Source: Saprospiraceae bacterium
GTDB lineage: Bacteria; Bacteroidota; Bacteroidia; Chitinophagales; Saprospiraceae
Reading direction: 5' to 3'
Length of the DNA stretch: 64,000 bases
Assembly (NCBI GenBank): GCA_029263015.1
Contig: JAJCYI010000120.1
Coordinates: forward strand, 1-64,000
A model generated the notes under the pieces. That model was given only the letters and a program-made list of their open reading frames with translations, ran no database searches and was not told the DNA's origin. The position numbers and the translations under genes are program-made. Of this stretch, positions 44,316 through 55,200 are shown in pieces. Each line of letters begins with the position of its first letter. Position 1 is the first letter of the stretch.

Positions 44316-46217
44316 ATGCACCAACCAAAAGACATACTCAAGAAATACTGGGACTTCGACACCTTCCGCCCTTTGCAAGAGGACATCATCAACTCGGTGC
44401 TGGCAAAAAGGGATAGCCTTGCCTTGATGCCCACTGGTGGCGGTAAATCTTTGTGTTTTCAAGTACCAGCCTTATGTCATCCTGGTATATGTTTGGTGAT
44501 TTCGCCACTGATTGCACTAATGAAAGACCAAGTGCAAAACCTCAAAAAAAGGGGGATCATGGCCGAGGCTATTTATTCAGGCATGCATTACCGGGAAATA
44601 GACCGCATCTTCGACAATTGTATTTACGGTGAAATAAAATTCCTGTACCTCTCTCCTGAACGACTTGGCAATGATATGGCCCGTGAGCGTATCCAGCAAA
44701 TGAATGTGAATTTGTTGGCGGTTGATGAAGCCCATTGTATTTCCCAGTGGGGTTATGATTTTCGTCCATCCTATTTGAAGATAGCCGAAATAAGGGAATT
44801 ATTAGATAACGTGCCAGTGCTGGCGCTTACTGCAACTGCGACAAAAAAAGTGGTAGCTGACATTCAAGAGAAGTTGGAATTTGAAAACCCTGACATTTTT
44901 TCTATCAGCTTTGCCAGGGAAAATTTAGCCTACGTCGTGCAGGGAGTGGAAAACAAAATGACCAAGTTATTTACCATTATCAAAAACGTGAAAGGTAGTA
45001 GTGTGGTTTATGTCCGCAACCGAAAACGCACCAAGGAGATTGCTAAGGTGCTGAAAAACAACGGAATAAGTGCTGACTTTTATCATGCTGGCCTTTCTCC
45101 CGATCAACGGAACAATCGTCAGGAAGCTTGGATAACTAACAAAACGCAAGTCATTGTATGTACCAATGCATTTGGTATGGGCATTGACAAGCCCAATGTC
45201 AGGAGTGTGGTACATATGGATTTGCCAGAAAGCCTCGAAGCCTATTTTCAAGAAGCAGGAAGAGCTGGCCGAGATGGAAAGAAGTCCTATGCCGTGCTGC
45301 TTTACGCACCAAAAGACAAAGCGCAACTGGAACGGAATTTTAAGCTTTCGTTCCCACCGATAGCGGATGTCCGTCAAGTTTACCGAGCCTTGGGTAGCTA
45401 TTTGCAATTGGCCCTTGGCAGCGGAGAAGGTAAATCTTATGATTTTGACATTGTTGACTTTTGTAAAAATTTTAAACTGGATGTCCTTCAATCCTTCTCC
45501 TGTTTGAAATTGCTGGAAAAAGAAGGCTGGCTGGTGCTGTCGGAAGCTGTTTATTTGCCATCTACTTTTAAGGTCATTGTAAGGCGCGAACAATTGTATG
45601 ATTTTCAGTTGAAAAACAAAGCACTTGATCCAATCATCAAAACCTTGCTTCGGGTAACGGAGGGGGCATTTCAGCACCATGCAAAAATCAATGAATTTGC
45701 TATTGCCCGATTCCTCAAAATGCCCGTTGAGCAACTTCTGCTGGCGCTGAACCAGTTGCACAAAGATCAAATCATCGACTATCGGCCCGCCAAGGACAAA
45801 CCCCAAGTAATTTTCACCAAAGAACGAGTGGATGCTTCGAACCTTACCATTGACATCGAGCAATACAATTTCAGGAAAGAACGACAACAGCAACGCATTC
45901 AAAAGGCAATCGAATATGCAACTATTGACCGTTGCCGCAGCCAACAGTTGTTGGCTTATTTTGAAGAAAAATCCCTTCCTTGTGGCGTATGCGATGTTTG
46001 TTTGGACAACAAAGAAAAAGGCTTGTCAAAAGATGGTTTCGAACGTTACAAACTAAAGATCCAATCATTGTTGAAACGCGAAAAATTGACCGAATCCGAA
46101 CTGCTAGAGTCATTCTCTTCCTCTCGGCAGGCCAATGTTTTGGAGGCGCTCAGCTATTTGCTTGATGAAGGCATGGTGGATAGGGAAGAAGATAAGCTGA
46201 CTTGGAAATTACCATGA
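44316..46217 (+). CDS. recQ: RecQ-family ATP-dependent DNA helicase
   Basis: This is a 633-residue 3'-5' helicase. Motif 0 and Walker A are FRPLQEDIINSVLAKRDSLALMPTGGGKSLCFQ (Lys44), the Walker B is VDEAHCISQWGYDFRPSY, and domain 2 has GFSDPQR-type AGLSPDQRNNRQEAW with QEAGRAGRDG. A zinc-binding region CGVCDVC lies near 555, followed by a short winged-helix-like end. There is no HRDC domain. It repairs stalled forks and recombination intermediates. The stop codon overlaps the start of the next gene (ATGA). Confidence 0.93.
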   Translation: MHQPKDILKKYWDFDTFRPLQEDIINSVLAKRDSLALMPTGGGKSLCFQVPALCHPGICLVISPLIALMKDQVQNLKKRGIMAEAIYSGMHYREIDRIFDNCIYGEIKFLYLSPERLGNDMARERIQQMNVNLLAVDEAHCISQWGYDFRPSYLKIAEIRELLDNVPVLALTATATKKVVADIQEKLEFENPDIFSISFARENLAYVVQGVENKMTKLFTIIKNVKGSSVVYVRNRKRTKEIAKVLKNNGISADFYHAGLSPDQRNNRQEAWITNKTQVIVCTNAFGMGIDKPNVRSVVHMDLPESLEAYFQEAGRAGRDGKKSYAVLLYAPKDKAQLERNFKLSFPPIADVRQVYRALGSYLQLALGSGEGKSYDFDIVDFCKNFKLDVLQSFSCLKLLEKEGWLVLSEAVYLPSTFKVIVRREQLYDFQLKNKALDPIIKTLLRVTEGAFQHHAKINEFAIARFLKMPVEQLLLALNQLHKDQIIDYRPAKDKPQVIFTKERVDASNLTIDIEQYNFRKERQQQRIQKAIEYATIDRCRSQQLLAYFEEKSLPCGVCDVCLDNKEKGLSKDGFERYKLKIQSLLKREKLTESELLESFSSSRQANVLEALSYLLDEGMVDREEDKLTWKLP

Positions 46218-47338
46218 AAAGAATCATCTGCACCGTCACAACCGACCTGAACTTCGACCAACGAATGATCAGGATTTGTACTTCTCTGGTGCAAGCTGGC
46301 TATGATGTTTTATTGGTAGGCAGAGTGTTGAAACAATCCCCTGCTCTTCAATTCCAGCCATTCCGCCAGAAGAGAATGCAGTGTTTTTTTGAAAGTGGGA
46401 AACTCTTTTACCTAGAGTACAATTTTCGGTTGTTCCTTTATTTACTTTTTGCCCCATACGATGTTGTTTGCTCAATTGATCTGGACACGATTCTTCCAGG
46501 GTTTTTTGTTTCCAAAATAAAAGGCAAGGCCTGCGTTTACGATGCCCACGAATATTTTGCCGAATTACCTGAAGTTGTTGAGCGACCAAGGGTCAAAAAA
46601 GCTTGGGAAGCAGTGGCGCAGCTTGTAATACCGAGGATACGGTATGCCTACACGGTCTGTGATAGTCTTGCTGAAATATTTTATAAAAAATACAAAACAC
46701 CATTTGTGGTCATCAGGAATGTGCCGCTGAGAATTCAGCAACCAGAACAAAAAGAAATTGCTGCTTCACCATTGATCCTGATCTACCAAGGAGTCTTGAA
46801 CGAGGGTAGGGGACTGGAAGAAACGATCGAAGCAATGGATCAAATGGAGGATGTGGTTTGCTGGCTGGTTGGGGAGGGTGATTTGTCAGAAAGGCTTCGG
46901 AAAATGGTTGTTGATAAAGGCCTTCAAAACAAAATTTTGTTTCATGGTCGAGTTGCCCCACCTGAACTATTGGCTTTAACTAAAAGAGCGCATATTGGTC
47001 TTAACATGCTGAAAAAAAAAGGTTTAAACTACTATTTCTCATTGGCTAATAAAACCTTTGATTACATGCAAGCGGGGATTCCTTCCATTTGTATGAACTT
47101 CCCTGAATATTCGAGACTCCATGATAAATATGGTACTTTTCTTTTGTTGGAAGAACTAACTCCCACTGCCATTATCGAGGCCGTCAACCGGTTGAGAGAG
47201 GAGGACGGTTATTATCAGAAGTTGGTTGGACGGAACAGGATAGCCGCTAAAGATTTGACATGGGGAAAAGAGAAAGAAAAGTTATTGGTTTTTTATGAGG
47301 AGGTATTCATCAACATTAGTGGACCGAATCATTATTGA
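46214..47338 (+). CDS. Glycosyltransferase, GT4-like (GT-B fold)
   Basis: This is a 374-residue protein. The start at 46214 overlaps the recQ stop by four bases (ATGA); a frame start at 46202 is not needed. The N-terminal half has DLNFDQRMIRICTSLVQAGYDVLLVG and VYDAHEYFAELPEVV; the C-terminal half is a glycosyltransferase family 1/4 domain (ILIYQGVLNEGRGLEETIEAM, LVGEGDLSERLRKMV, KILFHGRVAPPELLALTKRAHIGLNML, FDYMQAGIPSI). It transfers a sugar in the cytoplasm, likely for surface polysaccharide; acceptor unknown. Coupling to recQ is unusual and probably only reflects compact gene order. Confidence 0.88.
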   Translation: MKRIICTVTTDLNFDQRMIRICTSLVQAGYDVLLVGRVLKQSPALQFQPFRQKRMQCFFESGKLFYLEYNFRLFLYLLFAPYDVVCSIDLDTILPGFFVSKIKGKACVYDAHEYFAELPEVVERPRVKKAWEAVAQLVIPRIRYAYTVCDSLAEIFYKKYKTPFVVIRNVPLRIQQPEQKEIAASPLILIYQGVLNEGRGLEETIEAMDQMEDVVCWLVGEGDLSERLRKMVVDKGLQNKILFHGRVAPPELLALTKRAHIGLNMLKKKGLNYYFSLANKTFDYMQAGIPSICMNFPEYSRLHDKYGTFLLLEELTPTAIIEAVNRLREEDGYYQKLVGRNRIAAKDLTWGKEKEKLLVFYEEVFINISGPNHY

Positions 47339-47395
47339 TCGGGCATACAATCCTTTGGCGAATAAATCACTAATCAACAACATACTATCACTACA

Positions 47396-47806
47396 TTAAA
47401 GCTCCAAACCAGCTTCGTTTTCAGTAGGAACTGACTTGGTAAGTGCCAGTTTGAAAGGAAAGTTTTTTATGTTCATAGAAAAAATGAGGATGGTTTCGGT
47501 TAACGAATCCAGTGAATAGACGACCTCTTCCGTTCCCTTCTGGATGAGTGTTTTGCCATCAAATTCAAAAGCAAATATACCTTCAGAAAGATCGGATGTC
47601 AAATTGGTTTTCATCATACCATTCTCTGCAAACTCATAATAGGTTCCGGTGAGTGTCTCTGTTTTTCTATTATTGCGCCAGGCATCGGTCAATTCCCATT
47701 TCCCAATCAAGTATTTTTTCTCAAAGGTTGATCCTTGTGGTTCGTTTTCGCAAGCAGACAAAAAGACAAATACTGTAATTAAGGGTAGGAGTTTGAGCAA
47801 GTTCAT
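47396..47806 (-). CDS. Lipocalin-like lipoprotein
   Basis: This is a 136-residue lipoprotein (lipobox FLSAC, Cys19). The core reads LIGKWELTDAWRNNRKTETLTGTYYEFAENGMMKTNL, the opening strand-turn of lipocalin-like (DUF4923-type) bacteroidetal proteins. The function is unknown; a small-molecule binding or surface role is possible. Confidence 0.75.
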   Translation of the reverse strand: MNLLKLLPLITVFVFLSACENEPQGSTFEKKYLIGKWELTDAWRNNRKTETLTGTYYEFAENGMMKTNLTSDLSEGIFAFEFDGKTLIQKGTEEVVYSLDSLTETILIFSMNIKNFPFKLALTKSVPTENEAGLEL

Positions 47807-47994
47807 GTCAACGTGAATTCGATTGGGTTTCGATCATTTATATAAAAAATGCGCGGTTCATAACTAACGTTCTGCAAAATTAGTAAGTATTGAATGACTA
47901 AAGTGAGTTTTGAGTAATAGAGTTTTGAGTTTTGTGTATTAAACAGCTTCTACTCACAAATCTCCATTCACTTCATCTATGGGATTTTTTGATT

Positions 47995-48972
47995 TCAATT
48001 TGAACCTCCTACCTGTTCCGTCACAAACTCCCAAGCTCGTTTTTCTGACCAGGAATAAAATTCGCCTGGCCTCCAAAACCCGACATGTCCTCCATGTACC
48101 GGCATTTCCAAAAATATATTTGACATCGTTTTACAGATTTCAATTGGATAGCAAGCATCTGGTAGGATCGGGTCATTTTTAGCTTGAACCAGTAGTGTAG
48201 GAATAGTGATGCCTGGCATGAAATTTTTAGCAGAAGCATTTCTATAAAATGCCTCGGCATTTTCAAATCCATTCATTGGAGCGGAATAAAACTCATCGAA
48301 ATCCCTCCATATTTTTATGTGGTTAAAATTGGAGATATTGAGTTCTCCAGGAAATTGATCGTTTTTTTTCTCCAGTTTTTCTTTAAGGTAATGCAGGAAC
48401 CTCTTTTTGTAAATAAAGTTGGAAGGTCGGTCCAGTATTTCAGCTCCGGCCTCAAGGTCAGTTGGCGAGGAAAAAGAAACACATGCTTTAATGGCTGGAG
48501 GAATGGATTTACCGTGAACCCCCAAATACTTCATGCTTATGTTCCCGCCCATGCTAAAACCAATCAGGACAATGTTTTTATAATCCCTGACTTTTAATGC
48601 GTGATTAATCACTTCTCCAATGTCGCCAATTTCTCCGTGGTGGTACATTCGGAGTTTACGATTCATTTCACCACTGCAAGAGCGGCAGTTCCAGGCAAGT
48701 GCATCCCATTTTTTTTCCGAAAAAAAGCGGGCCATCCCAGCTACATATTGACGAGAAGAGTCTCCTTCAAGTCCATGTGTCAAGATGGCGAGATGACGGC
48801 TATTATTGTCCAACCAGTCGAGGTCAACAAAGTCGCCATCTGACAAGGTCAAGCGTTCCCGCCTATAATTTACATCACGAACTTTCCTGAATAAAGCTGG
48901 ATAGATGGATTCAAAATGGCCATTGAGAAGAAAAGGTGAGCGTCGGAAAGTTGATTTGTGTAAAACAGGCAT
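47995..48972 (-). CDS. YheT-family alpha/beta hydrolase
   Basis: This is a 325-residue cytoplasmic serine hydrolase (COG0429). The oxyanion region is LAILTHGLEGDSSRQYVAGMARF, the nucleophile elbow is IGFSMGGNISMKYLG (Ser near 145), the acid is in VQAKNDPILPD and the base in HGGHVGFW. The segment YHHGEIGDIGEVINHA is also typical of the family. Substrate unknown; esterase activity is expected. Confidence 0.9.
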   Translation of the reverse strand: MPVLHKSTFRRSPFLLNGHFESIYPALFRKVRDVNYRRERLTLSDGDFVDLDWLDNNSRHLAILTHGLEGDSSRQYVAGMARFFSEKKWDALAWNCRSCSGEMNRKLRMYHHGEIGDIGEVINHALKVRDYKNIVLIGFSMGGNISMKYLGVHGKSIPPAIKACVSFSSPTDLEAGAEILDRPSNFIYKKRFLHYLKEKLEKKNDQFPGELNISNFNHIKIWRDFDEFYSAPMNGFENAEAFYRNASAKNFMPGITIPTLLVQAKNDPILPDACYPIEICKTMSNIFLEMPVHGGHVGFWRPGEFYSWSEKRAWEFVTEQVGGSN

Positions 48973-48979
48973 GTAGGTG

Positions 48980-49063
48980 GTGAGAAGTGAGAAGTAAAAA
49001 GTGAGAAGTAAAAAGTAAAAAGTAAAAAGTAAAAAGTGAACAGTGAACAGTGAACAGTGAACA
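48980..49063. repeat. Twelve-unit heptamer array before the YheT gene
   Basis: Twelve consecutive 7-bp units: GTGAGAA twice, GTAAAAA, GTGAGAA, GTAAAAA four times, then GTGAACA four times. It lies eight bases upstream of the YheT start codon (minus strand). Unit variants occur in blocks, which points to expansion by replication slippage. Confidence 0.9.
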
Positions 49064-49100
49064 GTTGGTCGAGAGGGGAACGGTGCGTCAATAAAGAAAA

Positions 49101-49139
49101 AAGAGGAAAGGAAAGTTGATTGAACTTTCCCTTCCTCTT
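49101..49139 (-). terminator. Terminator for the giant surface-protein gene
   Basis: Arms AAGAGGAAAGGAAAGTT and AACTTTCCCTTCCTCTT pair with one mismatch. Read on the minus strand a run of six T residues follows. It is 85 bases past the stop codon of the 49224 gene. Confidence 0.75.
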
Positions 49140-49223
49140 AAATTGATTCTTTGTGAAATTGAGGCACTTATTTGATTATCAAGCGCATCAAAATTTTTCA
49201 ATTTCTAATTTATAAAACCCCGG

Positions 49224-52200
49224 TTACCTCATCAAGGTCACATCTCCTTTGTACTGCTTGATGACGCCATCTGTGAATTCTATTTCAGCAGTCCAAACGA
49301 ACACTTGAGGGTTCATGTTTTCTTCATTCAATTTCCCGTCCCATCGATAATCATTATCTGGGTCATCAAGTTTAAAGTTGTAGAACTCGTGAACGGTTTC
49401 TCCCCAACGACTAAAAATGATGAACGAATGGACTAAGGCAACATTGTTATCATCATAGATTTCAAACAAATTATTGGTCTCTGGGCCATCGTTGTTTGGT
49501 GAGAATGCATTCGGGATGTACACAAAATGATCCCTTTCAACAAATACCGTCAATAGATCGTCAGCAGGGCATCCTTCATCTACAACCTGGACGGAAAATG
49601 TTGTCTGGAATTGCAGCGCAACTTCATTGAACTGGCAATTTCCGCATAACGAGTCAGTTGAAGTAGTTGAATTCCAGATCACCGTATCCATGTCTTGAAA
49701 TGGAGGATTAGTGATGATTTCGATGATAATCGGCGTATTATAGTCTGCCACAGGTGGCATTCCTTCCACATTTACACTCAAATCTACGGTTACTTCCTCT
49801 GGCTCGGTTACGGTAAAGTTCAATGTAGTTTCACAACCAGAAGCGTCTTCTATCACGATACTGTAAGGGCCAGGTGAAAGGTTTTGGAACAACTTGTTGT
49901 CCGTAAATGGTCCACCATTAAATGAACAAGTATAAGGTGGGTTGCCACCAGTAATGTCATCAATCTGAATGAAGCCATCGGCCATGCCAAAGCAACTTAC
50001 ATCAGTGATTGTAACCACAGGGGAGGGAATTCCTTGTGAAACAAAAGCATAAGTAGTGTCCAAGTCAACGCAGTTGAACGGTGATGTAACCGTCAATATG
50101 AATTCACCAGCTTCACCAATAGTTGGCTGTGCAATCGTTGAGTCCGAAACATTGCCTTCCCATGAATAAGTCATCCCTGGCGTTGTACCATTGCCACCAA
50201 TGCTTGTGGACGTGAGGTCGCAATCTAAGGTAATGTCGTCGCCAGCATCAGCCACAGGAGCAGGATGGATGATCACATTTACAGATTCTTGGTCATCAGG
50301 ACATGGTGGTGTCCCCGTTACTGTATAAGTGAAAACATGGATACCTGGCAACAAATCAGCAGTGTTCAATGATCCATTTGGAAAGACATTGCCGCTCTGG
50401 TCAGTCCAAGTACCGCCATATTCAAAGCCTACCAAATTTTCAAATAGGCTAATAGTGAAATCGTTGTTGTCACAATTTTCGAAATCCCCATACGGTGAAC
50501 CTGCTGTTACAGGATCATTCACTGTAATATCTACAATCCCACTTGCGGTATTCATACAGCCTGTACCTTGGTCTGTTATTGAAATCAATGAATAAGAAGT
50601 ACTTATTGTTGGTGAAATAGGAATGTCAAAAGTGCCGGGTATTGGTATAACCTGTGGAGGTTGTTGCACGTTGTCGATTTCAAAAACGATTGAAAATGGC
50701 CCAATACCAGTCAAAGCAAAAGTGACCGTGGCAGATTCTCCATTACAGATTGTGGTCTCTCCACTGATGGCCAAAGTTGGCAGGTCATTGAAAACGATTG
50801 GCGTGCCAGGTGCTATGTCCAAGCATATATCACCAAGGTCAACATTGTTTGTCCCGTCATTATTTCCGGCTACCGCACTAATGTAATAGGTAACACCTGT
50901 GCTCATACTTCCTGGATCAAAATCAAATACAGGCGTGTCGCTTATGGCTATTACAGTCCCTAAAGTGCTATCACTATTGGTATGAAGGTAGTACATCAGA
51001 ACATCATCAGGATCCAAGTTGAAATTTAATGAAATACCAACTTCCGCGGAAGTGTCCACACAGAAACCGATCACATTTGCAGACATGACCCCAGCATCGG
51101 TGAGGCAGTCACAATTGAATGCCCCAATTAATTCAACAGGGCCGCACTGGAACTGGTCATCTATGTCGAATGAATACGTCTCCCCATTAAGGTATGGATT
51201 ACTGGTGAAAATGCTCCCGGTTAACATTCCATTGGAGGGGGAGATATTATAGGTAGTTGGATCTCCTCCTGTTATTTCAAAAGAGACTGTAAATTCAGTT
51301 GCACTTGGATTACAATCAGCCACGACATCCAACACTTCAGGTGCTTCGTGTACGCTGACTGTTGCCAGGCCATCTACGGTACCTGTACAGAATTTGCCAT
51401 CCATGCTCACCAAACTGTAATCAGTTGAAACAGCAGGTGTTACATCGAATGTAAATGGGCTATTGGAAGCCTGGAAAGTATCTGTATTTCCCTGATCGTC
51501 CTGGTAAACAAAAGTCCAGGGCCCAGCACCAGTGAATGCAACGCTGAGGCTGGCATCTTCTCCCAAACAAATATCTGATCCTGGAAGAATCGTTGCAGTT
51601 GGGATTTCACGGAAAGTCACTTCTGCACAACCTCCAATGCTCAGGCAAGGGTCTGATAAATCCACACATCCACTGCCGTCTGCATTTCCGACTACGGGGC
51701 AAATAAAATAGGTAGTCCCGATGGTCATGGTAGTCGCATCAAATGAGAAGGAAGCAGTGCTGTTGCTTGCAATTGGCATAAGTGGGTTTCCAGTGTGCAG
51801 TACAAAACACAATGCATCATCTGCATCGAGTACATCGCCCCCTAAATAAACAGGTTCAGCCAAAGCATCTTCGCAAACATCAAGTTCTGCATTGTCCATG
51901 TTCCCTGCAATAGATATACAACTACAATCAACCAATGGGTCTTCAATTGTTACAGGTGGACAACCTTTGCAATCAGACACCACAAATGAATAGCCAAGTC
52001 CATCGGCAATTTCATCGCTACAAAACATATTGCCAGTAAGCGTGCCGTCCAAAGGAGCGACATCATAACAGGATGGATCACCTCCAAATATTTCAAAACA
52101 CACGGTATAGGCAGTCCCTGATCCATTACAGGTTATTACTGCTGGAGAAACGGTTGGTGCAAAATTTACAGTGATGACCTCGCTTCCAGTAGCTGCATTG

Positions 52201-55200
52201 TCACAGTTTACATCCATCACAGAGGTCAGTACATACGTGGTAGTCATATCTGGCTCAACGGTATGTACATATGGCGAAGTGAATATATTGGAAACTGGTT
52301 GTCCATTTATTATGACGGTCCAAGGTGAAACCCCTGTCAAGGTGAATGTCAGTTCTGCGGTTTCACCTTCACAAATTTCAGTGGCTCCAACCATTGTGGC
52401 GGTTGGTATATCATAAAAAATAACTGGCGTTCCTTGTGCAACTGCTAAACATGGATCGTTTAGGTCAATGCCCTGAGGGCCACCTCCATTACCTGTCACC
52501 GCTGACATATAATAGGTCGTGCCATAAGTCATGGTTGCCATGTCAAATGTGGCAGTTGGCGTCGGGGTAATCGAGAATATCGGAGGTACAATTGCGACTG
52601 AACTTCCGCTATGGAAAACATACATCAGGACATCATCGCCATCCAGTACCTGGTTGGTGTCGTCGTAAATGAACCCAGTTATTGGGCCGATTCCACAAGT
52701 GTCCAAAGTTGTTCCGTCCATCACTCCAACGGCAGTTGTACAATCACAAACCACCAAATTATCTTCTACGGTAACTGGGTTGCAATCATTGACATCAGTC
52801 ACAACAAAGGAATACCCATTCCCAGAAAGAATAATGTTACTGGTAAATACACTGTCAACCAAAGTTCCATCAGCGGGGGTGATGCTATAAGTGCTTGGGT
52901 CGCCGCCGGTTATGGTAAATGAAACGGTATAATTGGTATTGGTCGGATCACATAAAGTGCTAACATTGTTTACAGTAGGTGCACTGATCACATTCACTTG
53001 TCCCATGCCACTCACGGTACCTTCACAATCATTGTCGTCAATGACACTGATAAGTGTAACTGCCCCAGCATTTCCTTGACCAATTGGCAAGGTGAACGGG
53101 CTGGCATTTATATTCAAAGTAGAAGGTGTACCATTGCCCCCAATATAATCGACTTGCCAAGGTGCCGCACCTGTAAGGGTTATCGTCAAATTGACCTGAG
53201 TGCCGCTTCCGTCACAAATATCGCCTGAACCGGAAAGGTCTGCTGTTGGGAGGTCATTTTCAGTAATGGATCCAGAACCACTGACTGTTCCTAGACAAAT
53301 TCCGCCATCGGTAATACTGTTCAAGGCATAACTGCCAATCCCCGTGGCGAATAAAGTGTATGGGCTTGTTTGAATGCCAGTAATTGGAGTTTGAAGTACA
53401 TTGTCAATCGTATAAGTTACTGTCCACGAAGGAGTTCCAGTGAGGATGATTGACATTTCTATCGTGTCGCCACTACCTGCGCAAACTGCTCCATCTCCAC
53501 TCAATACTGCAGTAGGAGAATCAATGATTTGAACATTGAAGCAGGTTTCTGGGCTTGAACCACACTCATTATTGGCTGTCACGCAAATATCTCCACTGTT
53601 GAACCCTGTCCAATCAATATCGAGGCAATTTGTCGTATCAGGAAAATTTCCAGCAGGGGTAGTCCAAGAATAACTATCTGCGCCAGTTACCGGATCTACA
53701 CAGTAATTGGCTGTTTCGCTTGCACAAACTTGATTTGGGCCACTACTGAATGTTGGCGCATCAGGAGGAGTATTTACTACTACAGCTATGCAAACCTCTG
53801 GTGTTGTTCCACACAAATCCATACAAGTGATACAAACATCTCCACTAGTTGCACCATCAAAATCGACAACAATAGTCGTATCGGTTTGGCTAAATGATGC
53901 CCCAGGAGGAACCGTCCAAGTACAAGTAGCACCTGCGGTCGGGTTTGTCAATTCATAAGTTTGACTGCTGCCTTCGCATACTTCGGTTGGGCCATCTAAT
54001 ATTGGGGTTTCTGGGCCAGTACCTACCGAAATAGTAATGCAGGTTGGGTCACTTGGGCCACAAGCGTTAAAGGCAGTAACACAAAGTTCACCACCGATTG
54101 AACCATTCCAATCCACAGAAATTGTGAAGAAATTTACGACTGTGAATGGTTCACCATTTGGCGTTGTCCAAGAAAAACCATCGGGTATTCCATCCCCAGT
54201 TGGCGAAGCCACATATTCTTCAAAGCCACCACAAACACTGGTGGGGCCGTCCACATCTGGTGGATCTACAGGGAGTAGGCCTTGTTCAACTTCGATGCAA
54301 TCCTCAGCTTCACAAGTAGTTCCATACAATTCGTGGGATACGCTAAAACAATAGGTCCCAGGAGCATCAATCGTGATGACAGGTTGGTCGTCGTCACCAA
54401 CTATGCCTGGGCCTGTCCAAAGAATAGTGTGCTGGGCTGGTGGATCAATCCAATTGGAGTTGGCTGCGCTCAAAATGGCAGACCAGTTAGCGCCGCATCC
54501 AGTTTCAACTGGAGGTTCAATAAATACGGTAGGGGCGAGAATCTTAAGCTCAAGGTTTACGATGCTATCGCAGCCTAAAAAACTTGTACAGGTTTCAGAA
54601 AAAGAACCAGTTGAAGAAAAGGGAACACCACATATTTCGTATTCTTCCAAATCACAAATGGCCACGAATTGCGGCGGCATATTTATTGGTGGAATGGCTT
54701 GAACGATACAAGTTACGATACTATCACAGCCGTCGGGACCGAGCAAGGTATTTACAAAAGTCCCACTTGATGAATAGGTAGATCCACCACAATCTACAGT
54801 TTCACCCTCGCAAATAATCAATGGGCCAACGGTCACATTCGCTACTTGCCCAATCGTTACTGTAACGCACTCTGCTGGTGCATTGGGGCATGTTTGTGCA
54901 CATACTTCGTAGGTGCCGGGCGTTGTCCACTGAATTGAAACAATTGAAACGTTGGTATTTGGTCCGATAAAGGTTCCTGCAGATGGGGGGATGATTGTCC
55001 AGTTAGCTAAAGCTGTGTTATTATAAATTCCAATGGGATTGGCACCGATACAAACTTGTTGGCCGGTCGGCTCAGATGGCAGACCTCCGTTTATACTAAA
55101 ATCACAGACCGCTCCTGCTTGACCATCTATCATCAAATAATATACTTCCCCTGGGTTCAGGGGGGTCGTGCTGGTAATTATCGCACTGCTACCTTGATTA

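Noticed and set aside
44967-45944. Long minus-strand open frame (325 codons) inside recQ
   Set aside because: It lies fully antisense to a clear RecQ helicase and its translation has no recognisable domain or signal.
46214-47338. Functional link between recQ and the glycosyltransferase because of ATGA overlap
   Set aside because: The overlap shows coupling of translation but the two functions are unrelated, so I treat it as compact gene order only.
48980-49063. Possible CRISPR array from the tandem repeats
   Set aside because: The unit is 7 bp with no unique spacers and no cas genes nearby; it is a simple tandem repeat.
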